Shown here piece after piece: positions 1-6,802 of a stretch of DNA of 29,029 bases. A program made the translations under genes and the position numbers. Source of the stretch: a virus; the IMG/VR virus record IMGVR_UViG_3300000115_000003, positions 1-29,029 of that record; one strand, given 5' to 3'. The first letter of the stretch is position 1; each line of letters starts with the position of its first letter. The notes under the pieces were generated by a model. It had not been told where the DNA came from. It did no database searches and saw only the letters and a list, made by a program, of their open reading frames with translations.

Positions 1-41
1 ATAATGCAAGTGCTTATATCTGGTTTGATGCAGAAATGTAG
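1..41 (+). CDS. 3' end of an upstream gene (partial)
   Basis: Reading frame 3 is open from the window edge and ends in TAG at 39-41, giving a C-terminus NASAYIWFDAEM. An SD-like aggag follows, just before the next ATG at 50, as expected at a gene junction in this tail operon. Only 12 residues are visible, so the function cannot be assigned; the position suggests a tail or other virion protein. Confidence 0.5.
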   Translation, partial: NASAYIWFDAEM

Positions 42-49
42 GAGAAATA

Positions 50-238
50 ATGTTTGAAGGTTGCACAATAAAATATGGATACGATTTAAATGGAGTTAAA
101 AATCAAGTGATAATTGAATATCCAGCAAGAGAAGATGGTAGCAAAGATGTTGTGGCTTGTCCTATGGATGCAGGAAATAGATATTATAAAATGGTTTTAC
201 AATGGGTAGAAGAAGGTGGGGTAATAATAGATGAGTGA
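50..238 (+). CDS. small tail-module protein, unknown function
   Basis: A 62-residue protein whose ATG has an aggag SD 5-9 bases upstream. The C-terminal half (MDAGNRYYKMVLQWVEEGG) has the layout of short phage proteins carrying a 'YxxVLxWVxEGNxI' ending, which usually sit among tail fibre and tail assembly genes. I see no enzyme motif, signal peptide or membrane segment. It overlaps the next gene by 8 bp, so the two are probably translationally coupled. The role in tail assembly is inferred from position and a loose family resemblance only. Confidence 0.7.
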   Translation: MFEGCTIKYGYDLNGVKNQVIIEYPAREDGSKDVVACPMDAGNRYYKMVLQWVEEGGVIIDE

Positions 239-449
239 TTTAATTATATGGAAAAATGACAATGGTGTTGTACAAGTTACACATCCTGCTTCCAATTGTG
301 GTTTATCAGTAGACGAGATTGCAAAAAAAGATTTACCTAGTGGTAGTAAATATAAAATTATTGCTGCGGAAGAATTACCACAATGGGATGAGTTTAGAGA
401 TGCTTGGACTTGCCCAGACGACTACCTTGATACAGGAGTAGCAGATTGA
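231..449 (+). CDS. conserved small phage protein, tail module
   Basis: A 72-residue protein with the pattern I-I-W-K-N-D-N-G at residues 5-12, HPASNCGLSVDEIAKKD in the middle and an E-F-R-D-A-W ending. I recognise this arrangement from small uncharacterised proteins next to tail genes in many proteobacterial phages and prophages, where it commonly precedes a gene like the one that follows here. No catalytic residues or membrane segments are visible. It overlaps its upstream neighbour by 8 bp and the downstream TTG start by 4 bp. Function unknown; a tail fibre or assembly accessory role is an inference. Confidence 0.75.
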   Translation: MSDLIIWKNDNGVVQVTHPASNCGLSVDEIAKKDLPSGSKYKIIAAEELPQWDEFRDAWTCPDDYLDTGVAD

Positions 450-697
450 TTATAATTGACATGACAAAAGCTAAAGAAATTTGGAAAGACAAAATTAGAA
501 AAGCTCGTGAACCAAAGCTTAAAGAACAAGATGTTAGGTACATGAGAGCACTAGAAGCAGATAGTGATGTAAGTGTTATTGTTCAAATAAAAGAACAATT
601 AAGAAATTATCCTAACAAAGTTGAGATAGAACAGGCTACTAACGTAGAAGAACTTAGAGAAATATGGGATAATGATTTATTAGGAGATAAAGACTAA
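446..697 (+). CDS. tail fibre assembly-like helical protein
   Basis: An 83-residue charged helical protein. The start is TTG at 446: an AGGAG lies 7 bases upstream, and the N-terminus MIIIDMTKAKEIWKDKIR then matches the family pattern 'M-I-x-I-D/N-M-x-K-A-K-E-I-x-x-D-x-I-R'. The alternative ATG at 461 would remove the first five residues. The C-terminal 'A-T-x-x-E-E-L-R-E-I-W' is also typical of this phage family, found beside tail genes and sometimes labelled tail fibre assembly or XkdW-like. It overlaps the previous stop, and its own stop shares one base with the next ATG. Confidence 0.75.
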   Translation: MIIIDMTKAKEIWKDKIRKAREPKLKEQDVRYMRALEADSDVSVIVQIKEQLRNYPNKVEIEQATNVEELREIWDNDLLGDKD

Positions 698-1020
698 TGG
701 GACAAACAGTTGTCAAAACAGGAGCAATAGAATTATCTGGTAGTACATTGATTTATAGTAGTGCTGCTCCAGGCGTATATTCTGCTTTAATAGATTTAAC
801 TCCAATGCACAGTTCTGCTAAAATAGCAATAGACATAGCAAATACCACTATTGTTGCTTCAGGAACAAAAGTAGTCACTAACGATGCTTTCGAAGGTGCA
901 CAAACTCTTGATCCTATGTATTTCCAACCACCAATGCACACAAACAAAGGGTATTCAATAACAATAGTATTAAGTAGTGGAACTGCACCAACATTACCTT
1001 TTGAAATTACAACCTTCTAA
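697..1020 (+). CDS. putative virion-associated beta protein
   Basis: A 107-residue protein rich in Ser, Thr, Ala and Ile, with alternating hydrophobic residues typical of a beta sandwich and almost no charge clusters. There is no signal peptide, cysteine or catalytic motif. It starts at an ATG sharing a base with the previous stop (TAATG) and lies between the small assembly-like genes and the large tail protein, so a small virion or tail-tip component is likely. I do not recognise the family. Confidence 0.6.
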   Translation: MGQTVVKTGAIELSGSTLIYSSAAPGVYSALIDLTPMHSSAKIAIDIANTTIVASGTKVVTNDAFEGAQTLDPMYFQPPMHTNKGYSITIVLSSGTAPTLPFEITTF

Positions 1021-1041
1021 ATCTAGGGTAGAATAAGTGTT

Positions 1042-2559
1042 ATGGCACTTGGAAGTTATAGACGTTCACATCAAAGACAAACTTTATATTATCATGTAGC
1101 TGATACAGCAATATATATTCAAGGGCTAGATTTTCAGTCTACAATTGGTAATCCTACCCTTGCAACATCAATTGAAGCAGTAACTATCAATGGTTTAGAT
1201 TTTGAGTCTACCATTGGCAATCTAAACATAAGAACAAATATACAAATAAATGGACTAGACTTCTTATCAACACTTGGCAATTTAACTGTCTCTGAAACTT
1301 TTAGTAGAGCACAGATTGGACATGACGCTGATTCTTTTTATTTAAGCAAACAATCACAAACAAATCCTTCCTCAATTGTTAGACAATTTACATACAATAA
1401 TTCAGATTTTAGCGATAGAATAGTAAGATACCCTACACTTAGACAAAATTATGTTGATGTTGTAGGACCTGGATTTAATATTGTTGTTGAAAACGCTTCT
1501 AAATTAATGAATGAGTTAATAGAAGATAGAACAGCTTTTAAAAGACCAGGAGAAATTTTTTATGGTTACCAATCAGAGCCAAGTTCAGCTAATGTTCTTC
1601 AAATAGGTGCTGGTTTCTTAACAAATGTAAGCTATAATGACCATCAAGCATCACTTAATTTTAAAAATAGGCTAGATTTGTTATCACAAGTTTTTGTGTC
1701 AACTGACACAACTTCAAAGCTTGGTGTTAGCTTTACAGGCTCAGAATACAACCCAGCAGATATAGTTTGGCAAATTTTGACTGCCAACAGTCATGGAGCA
1801 AACTTTAGTGCTGTAGATTGTCAAACAAATCCTGAAATACATTACGATTCTTGGTTGCAATGGAGAACTAACTTGGCTGCAGAGAACATAACTGTACAAG
1901 GCTTTTTTCCTTACGGGACAAACTATGTAGAAGCCTTAAAATCTATAGCTGAAATAACCGATTCTGCAATATATGGTGAAGCAGACAATAGACTTTATTT
2001 CCTTAGAAACTTGACTGGTGTTGAAAGTTTTTCTTCTACTGTATCTTTAGGTGACATAATAAAATGTTCAACAACTGGAGATGCTTACGATATGGTTAAC
2101 AAATATTCTGTTTCTATGTCGTTCTCTGTAGTATCTAACAAAGTTGAAGGACCAAGATCAACTTTAACATTTGTAAATACTGCGTCAGTAAACAGTTTTG
2201 GTGCAACTACAAAAGAACCTACAACACAAATGATATGGTACACAAATAGTGCTAATGCAAACAACTTAGCACAAAGAGTTGTATTTAGAAGACGACAGCC
2301 AGAAATCAAATTAAAAATTACAACTCCAATAAAATATTTAGGTAATCAACTTGGTGATTTATTTTACGTTAATTTAGATGAAGTAGGATTGTATGACCAA
2401 CCATATACCTTAATAGGCAAAAGTGTTAACTTAGAAAATCAAGAAATGGAATTAGATTTATCTGTTGGTCATGGTATTGGTATTGCTAACCTTACAGTCT
2501 TTGAAATAGGAGATGATATACTAGGAAGACTTGACAATACTACAGGTGTGTTAGGATAG
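1042..2559 (+). CDS. tail/baseplate hub-like protein with N-terminal GLDF repeats
   Basis: A 505-residue structural protein. Residues 24-80 hold three copies of the motif (I)(Q/N)GLDFxSTxGN, starting near residues 26, 49 and 69; glycine- and serine-rich repeats of this kind occur in aquatic phage virion proteins. The rest (about 95-505) is a soluble mixed alpha/beta protein. A segment near residues 225-330 (PADIVWQIL, a tryptophan-rich stretch, then EALKSIAEITDSAIYGE) resembles the modular hub or tip proteins that link tail tube and fibres. The following tandem family of small virion proteins supports a tail-tip role. The SD is weak. A specific assignment (hub versus fibre) is not possible here. 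Confidence 0.65.
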   Translation: MALGSYRRSHQRQTLYYHVADTAIYIQGLDFQSTIGNPTLATSIEAVTINGLDFESTIGNLNIRTNIQINGLDFLSTLGNLTVSETFSRAQIGHDADSFYLSKQSQTNPSSIVRQFTYNNSDFSDRIVRYPTLRQNYVDVVGPGFNIVVENASKLMNELIEDRTAFKRPGEIFYGYQSEPSSANVLQIGAGFLTNVSYNDHQASLNFKNRLDLLSQVFVSTDTTSKLGVSFTGSEYNPADIVWQILTANSHGANFSAVDCQTNPEIHYDSWLQWRTNLAAENITVQGFFPYGTNYVEALKSIAEITDSAIYGEADNRLYFLRNLTGVESFSSTVSLGDIIKCSTTGDAYDMVNKYSVSMSFSVVSNKVEGPRSTLTFVNTASVNSFGATTKEPTTQMIWYTNSANANNLAQRVVFRRRQPEIKLKITTPIKYLGNQLGDLFYVNLDEVGLYDQPYTLIGKSVNLENQEMELDLSVGHGIGIANLTVFEIGDDILGRLDNTTGVLG

Positions 2560-2563
2560 TAAT

Positions 2564-3016
2564 ATGGGATTTACACCTTTAGTTTTCACAACAGGACAAA
2601 AACTAAGCCATACAATTATGGAACAATTAGATTCTAACTTTGACGCTATGGCTGAAGGAGATGAGTCAGGACCTCGCATACCTCGTCCTAGACTGTGGGC
2701 ACATTTTTGTGGAAAGACTGATTCTGAAAAAGGTTTATATGTAAGTCAAGGTATAAGTTCTTTTACAAGAAGCAATGTTGGTGATTATACAGTTAGCTTT
2801 ACAACTCCAATATCTTCTACAAATGTTGGTTTTGCTATTTCTACAGATAGTGGATTTGCAACGACTGATATTTCCGTAAGAAACGCTAACATTTATACAT
2901 TAACAAATTCTAATATGAAAATTAAATATGTTGCATCTAACAACACAGGACAAGCAAAAGAAGACCAAATAGCTATACACGTTGTTGTTTGGGACTTTGG
3001 AGCAGGTAATTACTAA
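2564..3016 (+). CDS. small virion protein, paralogue 1 of 3
   Basis: A 150-residue protein, first of three adjacent relatives. It shares an N-terminal block with the next two genes (x-T-x-L-x-F-x-x-G-x-x-L, then an Asn-Phe-x-Ala pair near residues 25-30). A central block follows (G-I-S-S-F-T-R-x-x-x-G-D-Y-T-V-S-F near residues 64-80) that appears in the others as V-S-S-I-T/V-S-S-V-T with G-x-Y/G-E-Y. A C-terminal 'AKEDQIAIHVVVWDF' matches the third paralogue's 'AKEDTMLSVQAWQV'. Mostly beta content is predicted by eye. Likely a fibre- or tip-associated surface protein; the stop TAA shares its last base with the next ATG. Confidence 0.65.
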   Translation: MGFTPLVFTTGQKLSHTIMEQLDSNFDAMAEGDESGPRIPRPRLWAHFCGKTDSEKGLYVSQGISSFTRSNVGDYTVSFTTPISSTNVGFAISTDSGFATTDISVRNANIYTLTNSNMKIKYVASNNTGQAKEDQIAIHVVVWDFGAGNY

Positions 3017-3501
3017 TGGCTTGGACTAATTTAACATTTCCTTTTGGTAGCACACTAACAGCATCTAAAATGAACGCTTTGCAAAACAATTTTACTGCTT
3101 TTGCAGAAAGACAAACAAATGCACCTCATATAGTAGGTGGAGCAGATAAAATGGTTGTGTTCTCATCAAATGGGCATATTAGTGCAAGTCGTGGAGTTAG
3201 TTCAATAACACATGGAGCAACTGGACAATATACCTTTAATATGAGTTCACCTTTTTCAGTTGGCACACAAGTAGTAAGTGGTGGCACAGAGTTTAGATCA
3301 GTACCAGCAGTCTTATCAGGATTCGAAGTTAACGTAGCGTATTCTGATGACAATGGTAGAGATTTCAGAGGAGTTGATGCCGCAAGGGTAAACAGTACAA
3401 CTTATCCAATGGCTGCTCGTGCTTGTAACAATACTACTGCTGTTGGACCTTTTGATGTACATACTGGCTGTGTAGTTTGGTTGGAGAACGGAATAGAATG
3501 A
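3016..3501 (+). CDS. small virion protein, paralogue 2 of 3
   Basis: A 161-residue middle member of the family. Its N-terminus MAWTNLTFPFGSTLTASKMN is nearly the same as that of the third member, and both share VFSSNGH near residues 48-54. It ends in a hydrophobic 'CVVWLENGIE' comparable with the 'VVWDF' and 'QAWQV' ends of its neighbours. There is no signal peptide or membrane segment. The start at 3016 overlaps the previous stop by one base. Tandem duplication within the tail-tip module suggests variable host-contact proteins, which is an inference. Confidence 0.65.
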   Translation: MAWTNLTFPFGSTLTASKMNALQNNFTAFAERQTNAPHIVGGADKMVVFSSNGHISASRGVSSITHGATGQYTFNMSSPFSVGTQVVSGGTEFRSVPAVLSGFEVNVAYSDDNGRDFRGVDAARVNSTTYPMAARACNNTTAVGPFDVHTGCVVWLENGIE

Positions 3502-3920
3502 GTTGGACTAATTTAAGTTTTAGTAGTGGTGAAATATTAACAGCAAGTAAGTCTAATGCTATGCAAGAAAACTTTACTGCTGTAGCATCACAATCTACAG
3601 GAGCACCTGGTTTAACTTCAGTCAATCAAGCTTGGGTAGTTTTTTCTTCTAATGGTCATTTAATGAATTCAGAAAATGTTTCATCAGTTACTAGAACTCA
3701 ATTAGGCGAATATAGAATAACCTGGAATAAATCTTTTACTGAATCTTATGGCATAACTTTTGGAGATGTAACTGCATCTGCTTATAGTGATCCAAGTGTA
3801 CGAACAATAAGAGCTTTCCCAAAATCTGCTACCCAAGTGCTAGTAACGTATATTGCATTTAATCCAAGTGCAGTAGCAAAAGAAGATACTATGTTATCAG
3901 TTCAAGCGTGGCAGGTATAA
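3498..3920 (+). CDS. small virion protein, paralogue 3 of 3
   Basis: A 140-residue protein starting at ATG 3498, which overlaps the upstream TGA as ATGA. This start gives MSWTNLSFSSGEILTASKSN, aligned end to end with the second paralogue's N-terminus; the longer TTG reading from 3477 adds seven unrelated residues and is rejected. It keeps VFSSNGH and the VSSVTR / G-E-Y-R block. Function as for its relatives: probable tail fibre or tip-associated protein. This is the last gene of the tail module before the lysis-type genes. Confidence 0.65.
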   Translation: MSWTNLSFSSGEILTASKSNAMQENFTAVASQSTGAPGLTSVNQAWVVFSSNGHLMNSENVSSVTRTQLGEYRITWNKSFTESYGITFGDVTASAYSDPSVRTIRAFPKSATQVLVTYIAFNPSAVAKEDTMLSVQAWQV

Positions 3921-3941
3921 CAAAACAAAGGAGGACAATAT

Positions 3942-4100
3942 GTGGAATTTTTAGACAGATTGAAAGAGCCTAGCACTTATGCAGGGTTATCTGGTTTAAT
4001 GATAGCAATTGGTCTATCAACAGAACAATGGTCAATTATTTCTACAGCTTTAGCTGGTGTAGCTGGTGTTGTAGCTATGATACTAAAGGATAGAGATTAA
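3942..4100 (+). CDS. small two-helix membrane protein, putative holin
   Basis: A 52-residue protein translated from GTG 3942, with the strong SD aaaggagg at 3927-3934 (7-base spacing); the nearby ATG is out of frame and stops at once. It begins MEFLDRLKEPSTYAGLSGLM and has two hydrophobic stretches, roughly residues 14-26 and 32-47, ending in a charged KDRD tail. The 'LKEPSTxAG' opening followed by a hydrophobic stretch and 'TEQW' is typical of small phage membrane proteins annotated as holins or holin-like. A spanin-like pair just downstream supports a lysis role. The stop directly abuts the next ATG. No endolysin is adjacent. Confidence 0.65.
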   Translation: MEFLDRLKEPSTYAGLSGLMIAIGLSTEQWSIISTALAGVAGVVAMILKDRD

Positions 4101-4289
4101 ATGAGATATAAGATATGGGTTTATGACCATAGTATAGAATCTTATGTTGCGTCAAAACTTATAGAAGCTAGTTCTCTTAGCTCTGCTGCTAAATTAGCAG
4201 AAATACATTTTGAAGAGTTGCAAAAGAAGAAAGTTGATGTAACTCTTAAAATAGAGGAGCTGAAGAATGATATCAAAAATAATAGCTAA
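4101..4289 (+). CDS. small soluble protein, unknown
   Basis: A 62-residue protein whose ATG follows the previous TAA directly. The N-terminal third looks like a short beta strand pair (MRYKIWVYDHS), followed by a helix rich in Ala, Glu and Lys that could form a coiled coil. No SD is obvious, so translation is probably coupled to the holin-like gene. It overlaps the next gene by 23 bp. The N-terminus resembles that of the small protein at 28804-29007 (both open with M-(R)-K/Y-x-I-x-x-Y), but this is too short to claim homology. Function unknown. Confidence 0.55.
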   Translation: MRYKIWVYDHSIESYVASKLIEASSLSSAAKLAEIHFEELQKKKVDVTLKIEELKNDIKNNS

Positions 4290-4515
4290 CGTAATTAATA
4301 ATCTATTAGGAAGAGGCTTGGCTTTCTTGACAGAATATTTAAAAAAGCGAAAAGTAAGAAAACTTGAAAACCAAGTTTCTTCTTTACAAGATAAAGTTTT
4401 AATTTTAGAAAGAGAAAAAAAAGCACAAGTTAGAATAGAAAATTGGAAAGACCGACTTAGGAACAAAGAAAATGATTCTTTGGCTAAGGAATTGAGTAGA
4501 ATAATCAATGAATAA
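4267..4515 (+). CDS. putative i-spanin-like (Rz-type) coiled-coil protein
   Basis: An 82-residue protein with an N-terminal hydrophobic/amphipathic segment (about residues 3-24) followed by a long charged helix with heptad-like spacing (about 28-80). The SD aggagctg lies a few bases before the ATG at 4267. In many proteobacterial phages a short protein of this build precedes a small lipoprotein, and the two span the periplasm to fuse the inner and outer membranes at lysis. The following gene is such a lipoprotein and overlaps this one by 8 bp. The membrane segment is weaker than in classic Rz proteins, so the call is moderate. Confidence 0.5.
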   Translation: MISKIIANVINNLLGRGLAFLTEYLKKRKVRKLENQVSSLQDKVLILEREKKAQVRIENWKDRLRNKENDSLAKELSRIINE

Positions 4516-4816
4516 GGACAAAACCACTAGAAATAGGCTAATATCGATTTTAAAGGTGTATACGGGCACGTTCTCTCAAAATAGGATAGTTAGTATGCTT
4601 TTTATTGTATTTTTCTTTATATCTTGCTCAAATTCGGTCTTTACAACTACAGTTTTGCCAGAAGAAATTAAATATGACAAAGTTGAGTTTGAACCATGTG
4701 CTTATTCAGGTTCAGATTACGTTTGTATCAAGAATAGTGATGCAGTAAAACTTGTGATAAACTTTAAACAATGCCAAGAGCAAAATATTACATTAAGAGA
4801 ATTACATGGAAACTGA
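4508..4816 (+). CDS. putative o-spanin-like lipoprotein (Rz1-type)
   Basis: A 102-residue reading frame with a hydrophobic signal (about residues 30-39) ending in a lipobox-like F-I-S-C, which would be cut before Cys40 and lipidated. The mature part is about 60 residues with two further cysteines (CAYSGSDYVC) and a C-terminal helix. ATG 4508 overlaps the upstream stop, but ATG 4595 (residue 30) has an AGGA 8 bases upstream and would give a normal short signal peptide, so the true start may be 4595. Adjacency to a coiled-coil membrane protein fits a spanin pair. A gene-end overlap of 11 bp links it to the next gene. Confidence 0.55.
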   Translation: MNKDKTTRNRLISILKVYTGTFSQNRIVSMLFIVFFFISCSNSVFTTTVLPEEIKYDKVEFEPCAYSGSDYVCIKNSDAVKLVINFKQCQEQNITLRELHGN

Positions 4817-5081
4817 AATAATGGCAATAGTATCTCAAGCACCAGCACTAGCAATAGTAGTTTGGTTGATCATGAGACAAGAAAAGACAAACGGACATAA
4901 AAATGGCAATGGAGCAAACTTAGAGCTTGTTAGAGCAATATCAGCATCAGTTGAAAAATTAGCTGATGCACAAGTAGAAGCAAATAAAATTCAAGAACAA
5001 AGGGCGAGGAATTTTGAAAAATGGGTAGACTTCCAACAACAACAAGCGTCAAGTCAATTTCAATCAAGAAACCGAAAATAG
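4806..5081 (+). CDS. single-helix membrane protein with coiled-coil tail, holin-like
   Basis: A 91-residue protein with one N-terminal membrane segment (about residues 5-23) followed by a basic patch (RQEKTNGHKNG) and a helical, Gln/Glu/Ala-rich tail (about 38-85). This layout resembles short phage proteins of the BhlA/UviB holin-like type, and equally a second i-spanin-like protein. The basic patch after the helix suggests N-out/C-in topology, which favours a holin-like role over a spanin. It is the last of the lysis cluster; its 3' end contains the start of the nuclease gene in another frame. Confidence 0.5.
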   Translation: METEIMAIVSQAPALAIVVWLIMRQEKTNGHKNGNGANLELVRAISASVEKLADAQVEANKIQEQRARNFEKWVDFQQQQASSQFQSRNRK

Positions 5082-5404
5082 ATTATCCCAAATATTTAGC
5101 TGTGCAATTAGAAGAGCACTCTGACATACCTGTTCCAATATTTGAACACAAGTTTCATGATACAAGAAGATGGCGATTTGATTTAGCTTTTATGGATGCC
5201 AAGTTAGCTGTAGAAGTTGAAGGTGGTATTTGGAACTATGGAAGACACAACAGAGCTTCTACATTTATTAAAGACATGGAGAAATATAATAACGCTTGTC
5301 TTTTAGGATGGAATTTGTTAAGATTGTCAACAGACATGGTAAAAAGTGGCGAAGGCGTAATTTACATACTAAAATTCTTTAGAGGAGATAATTATATTGA
5401 ATGA
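5021..5404 (+). CDS. PD-(D/E)XK family phage endonuclease
   Basis: A 127-residue protein with the signature RRWRFDLAF (Asp54), then 'LAVEVEGG' giving Glu65-x-Glu67, followed by G-R-H and a C-terminal 'EKYNNACLLGWNLLRLS'. This order (D, ExE, Gly-Trp near the end) is that of small phage nucleases of the PD-(D/E)XK superfamily, related in fold to Holliday junction resolvases and VRR/DUF559 proteins. A role in recombination intermediates or genome trimming before packaging is plausible. ATG 5021 lies inside the upstream gene (61-bp overlap); GTG 5101 is an alternative but would remove residues before the core. Confidence 0.7.
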   Translation: MGRLPTTTSVKSISIKKPKIDYPKYLAVQLEEHSDIPVPIFEHKFHDTRRWRFDLAFMDAKLAVEVEGGIWNYGRHNRASTFIKDMEKYNNACLLGWNLLRLSTDMVKSGEGVIYILKFFRGDNYIE

Positions 5405-5609
5405 GGATTTGCTTGAAAAATCCTTCTTAACCCTGTATGACAAATTTCTTGAAATCAATTTACATTCCCAAACACAATATAAAAAAGACGTGAAAATGAA
5501 AGCACTACTATCAAAAATGTTACTTGTATTTGAAGATTTATCAGAGCACTATTATTGGAAAGAAGTTAATAGGGTAAGGAATGATAAAGAAGAAGAGAAC
5601 GCACACTAG
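5397..5609 (+). CDS. small acidic/basic helical protein, unknown
   Basis: A 70-residue protein starting at TTG 5397, the only start that fits the strong SD agaggaga at 5383-5390; ATG 5401 is in another frame and ends after a few codons. The protein is helical and charged, with Lys-rich stretches and no motif I recognise. It overlaps the nuclease stop by 8 bp and the phosphoesterase start by 29 bp, placing it firmly in the operon. Function unknown. Confidence 0.6.
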   Translation: MNEDLLEKSFLTLYDKFLEINLHSQTQYKKDVKMKALLSKMLLVFEDLSEHYYWKEVNRVRNDKEEENAH

Positions 5610-6381
5610 AATAGTTTTCATTTCTGATATACATATTCCGTATCAGGACAAAAAAGCTTTAGCGATGGCTATGGATGTCATCAAAGATTACAATCTTAAC
5701 GAAGAAGATTCTATAATAATTGGTGGAGACCTAGTAGATTATTACCCAATATCAAGCTTTTCGCCTGATTTAACGTCCTCAAACATAGACTTAGAATTAT
5801 TTGAAGCAGTAGAATGGCTTAATCAACTTAGAAAACTAGCACCTAAGTCTAATATCTTTTTCTTTGAAGGCAATCATGAACAACGTATGCAAAAGAAAAT
5901 TATGTCATGTGTTAGTTCACTTGCACCTTTTTTAAAAAACAGACTGTCTATAAGAGAACTCTTAGAATTTAAAAAGTTTGGAATTAGAGAAGTTAAAACT
6001 CCTTTTTCTTTGAGGCAGCCTAAAGTTTTCTTTTTACATGGTCACGAAAAGAAAGGTTTTATAACACCTAAACATATCGCAAATGTAAATCTTATGTACT
6101 ACAATAGGAATGTAATAGTAGGACATCATCATAGATTTGATATGAGCATAACAACACAACTTGATGGTTCGTTGTTAGGTGGTTGGGCTAATGGTTGCTT
6201 GGCTGATTTAAGTTTATTGCCAGATGGTTTATATTCTAGTTTTGATTCTACGCAGCGTGGTCTTACAGTTGTTCATACAAAACCAAACAATTTCTTTAGT
6301 GTAGAGCAACACTTGTTTGTACCTAATAAACAAAAAGGGTATGAGTGTTTAGTTAATGGTAAGGGCTACACTTCTAAATAA
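5581..6381 (+). CDS. calcineurin-like metallophosphoesterase
   Basis: A 266-residue soluble enzyme with the full metallophosphoesterase series: D16-I-H18, G49-D50-x-x-D53, G97-N98-H99-E100, H153-G-H155 and G181-H182-H183-H184. These residues bind two metal ions and hydrolyse phosphomono- or diesters. Phage members of this family have been linked to RNA or DNA end processing and nucleotide hydrolysis, but the substrate cannot be read from the sequence. ATG 5581 is preceded by aagg and overlaps the small upstream gene. The gene is convergent with, and overlaps by 16 bp, the leftward regulator gene at 6366-6716. Confidence 0.88.
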   Translation: MIKKKRTHTRIVFISDIHIPYQDKKALAMAMDVIKDYNLNEEDSIIIGGDLVDYYPISSFSPDLTSSNIDLELFEAVEWLNQLRKLAPKSNIFFFEGNHEQRMQKKIMSCVSSLAPFLKNRLSIRELLEFKKFGIREVKTPFSLRQPKVFFLHGHEKKGFITPKHIANVNLMYYNRNVIVGHHHRFDMSITTQLDGSLLGGWANGCLADLSLLPDGLYSSFDSTQRGLTVVHTKPNNFFSVEQHLFVPNKQKGYECLVNGKGYTSK

Positions 6382-6716
6382 TCTTGTAATCTTTTTATAA
6401 ACATAGAGCTTCTTAACTGACCTTTTTCAATTCTAACTACCACAGGACCAAATGTTCCAACTTCTTTAGCTACTTCACCTTGTGTCAAACCAAGCAGTCT
6501 TCTTTTGATCCTAATTCTTTCATGTATAGGATAGTTATTTTTAAGTTGGTCAAACTCTAAAAACAATTGACGATTAACAATTTCAGGTTGGTTTTTCTTT
6601 TTTTTACATATAAAAGATAGATACTGTTTAGTTACGCCTAATTGTTTACCTATTGCAGCAAAAGAAAGGTTGTCGAAAACTCTAAGTCTTTCTATTTCTT
6701 TAACAGTTATTTGCAT
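6366..6716 (-). CDS. double helix-turn-helix transcriptional regulator (repressor candidate)
   Basis: A 116-residue protein with two probable DNA-binding units. Residues 17-40 (LSFAAIGKQLGVTKQYLSFI) form a tight HTH, and residues 67-113 (RIKRRLLGLTQGEVAKEVGT... then RIEKG) match a Cro/CI-type HTH. It is the only leftward gene between 50 and 23869 and faces the early operon, the usual place for a phage early-gene regulator. No SD precedes its ATG; a TATAGT sits 9 bases upstream, so the transcript may be leaderless, as lambda cI is from PRM. There is no peptidase domain for SOS cleavage. Whether it keeps lysogeny or only tunes early expression is unknown. Confidence 0.8.
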   Translation of the reverse strand: MQITVKEIERLRVFDNLSFAAIGKQLGVTKQYLSFICKKKKNQPEIVNRQLFLEFDQLKNNYPIHERIRIKRRLLGLTQGEVAKEVGTFGPVVVRIEKGQLRSSMFIKRLQDYLEV

Positions 6717-6725
6717 ATAAAAGAG

Positions 6726-6751
6726 ACTATACCCCAGTTAATATTTGTCAA
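6726..6751 (-). promoter_or_regulatory. candidate promoter of the regulator gene
   Basis: On the minus strand, TTGACA lies at 6751-6746 and TATAGT at 6731-6726, only 14 bases apart, which is short for sigma70. CACTTG three bases earlier gives a 17-base spacer but a poor -35. Such weak promoters are common for phage repressor genes that activate themselves. The -10 is 9 bases from the ATG at 6716, leaving almost no leader. Confidence 0.4.
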
Positions 6752-6760
6752 GTGTTGACA
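6746..6760. promoter_or_regulatory. 15-bp dyad, operator candidate
   Basis: TGTCAA-GTG-TTGACA is a perfect dyad with 6-bp arms. Its right arm is the -35 box of the rightward early promoter and its left arm is the TTGACA of the leftward strand, so a dimeric HTH protein bound here would cover both. The adjacent double-HTH gene is the obvious candidate binder. The function is inferred from position. Confidence 0.55.
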
Positions 6761-6783
6761 GAGATATATTTATATGCCATAAT
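6755..6783 (+). promoter_or_regulatory. strong early promoter (sigma70-like)
   Basis: TTGACA at 6755-6760, a 17-base spacer and CATAAT at 6778-6783 preceded by TGC (an extended -10). Transcription would start near 6790, just before the SD (ggagg, 6793-6797) and the ATG at 6803. The 10-base string ATGCCATAAT recurs in the leftward promoter at 25946-25974, suggesting a shared class of early promoter. Confidence 0.8.
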
Positions 6784-6802
6784 TAAAGTCATGGAGGTTA
6801 CA

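Noticed and set aside
3477-3497. TTG start for the third paralogue
   Set aside because: ATG 3498 gives an N-terminus aligned with the second paralogue and an ATGA overlap.
4194-4508. Long leftward frames opposite the lysis genes and similar antisense frames elsewhere
   Set aside because: They lack SDs and known motifs and mirror well-supported rightward genes, so they are shadows.
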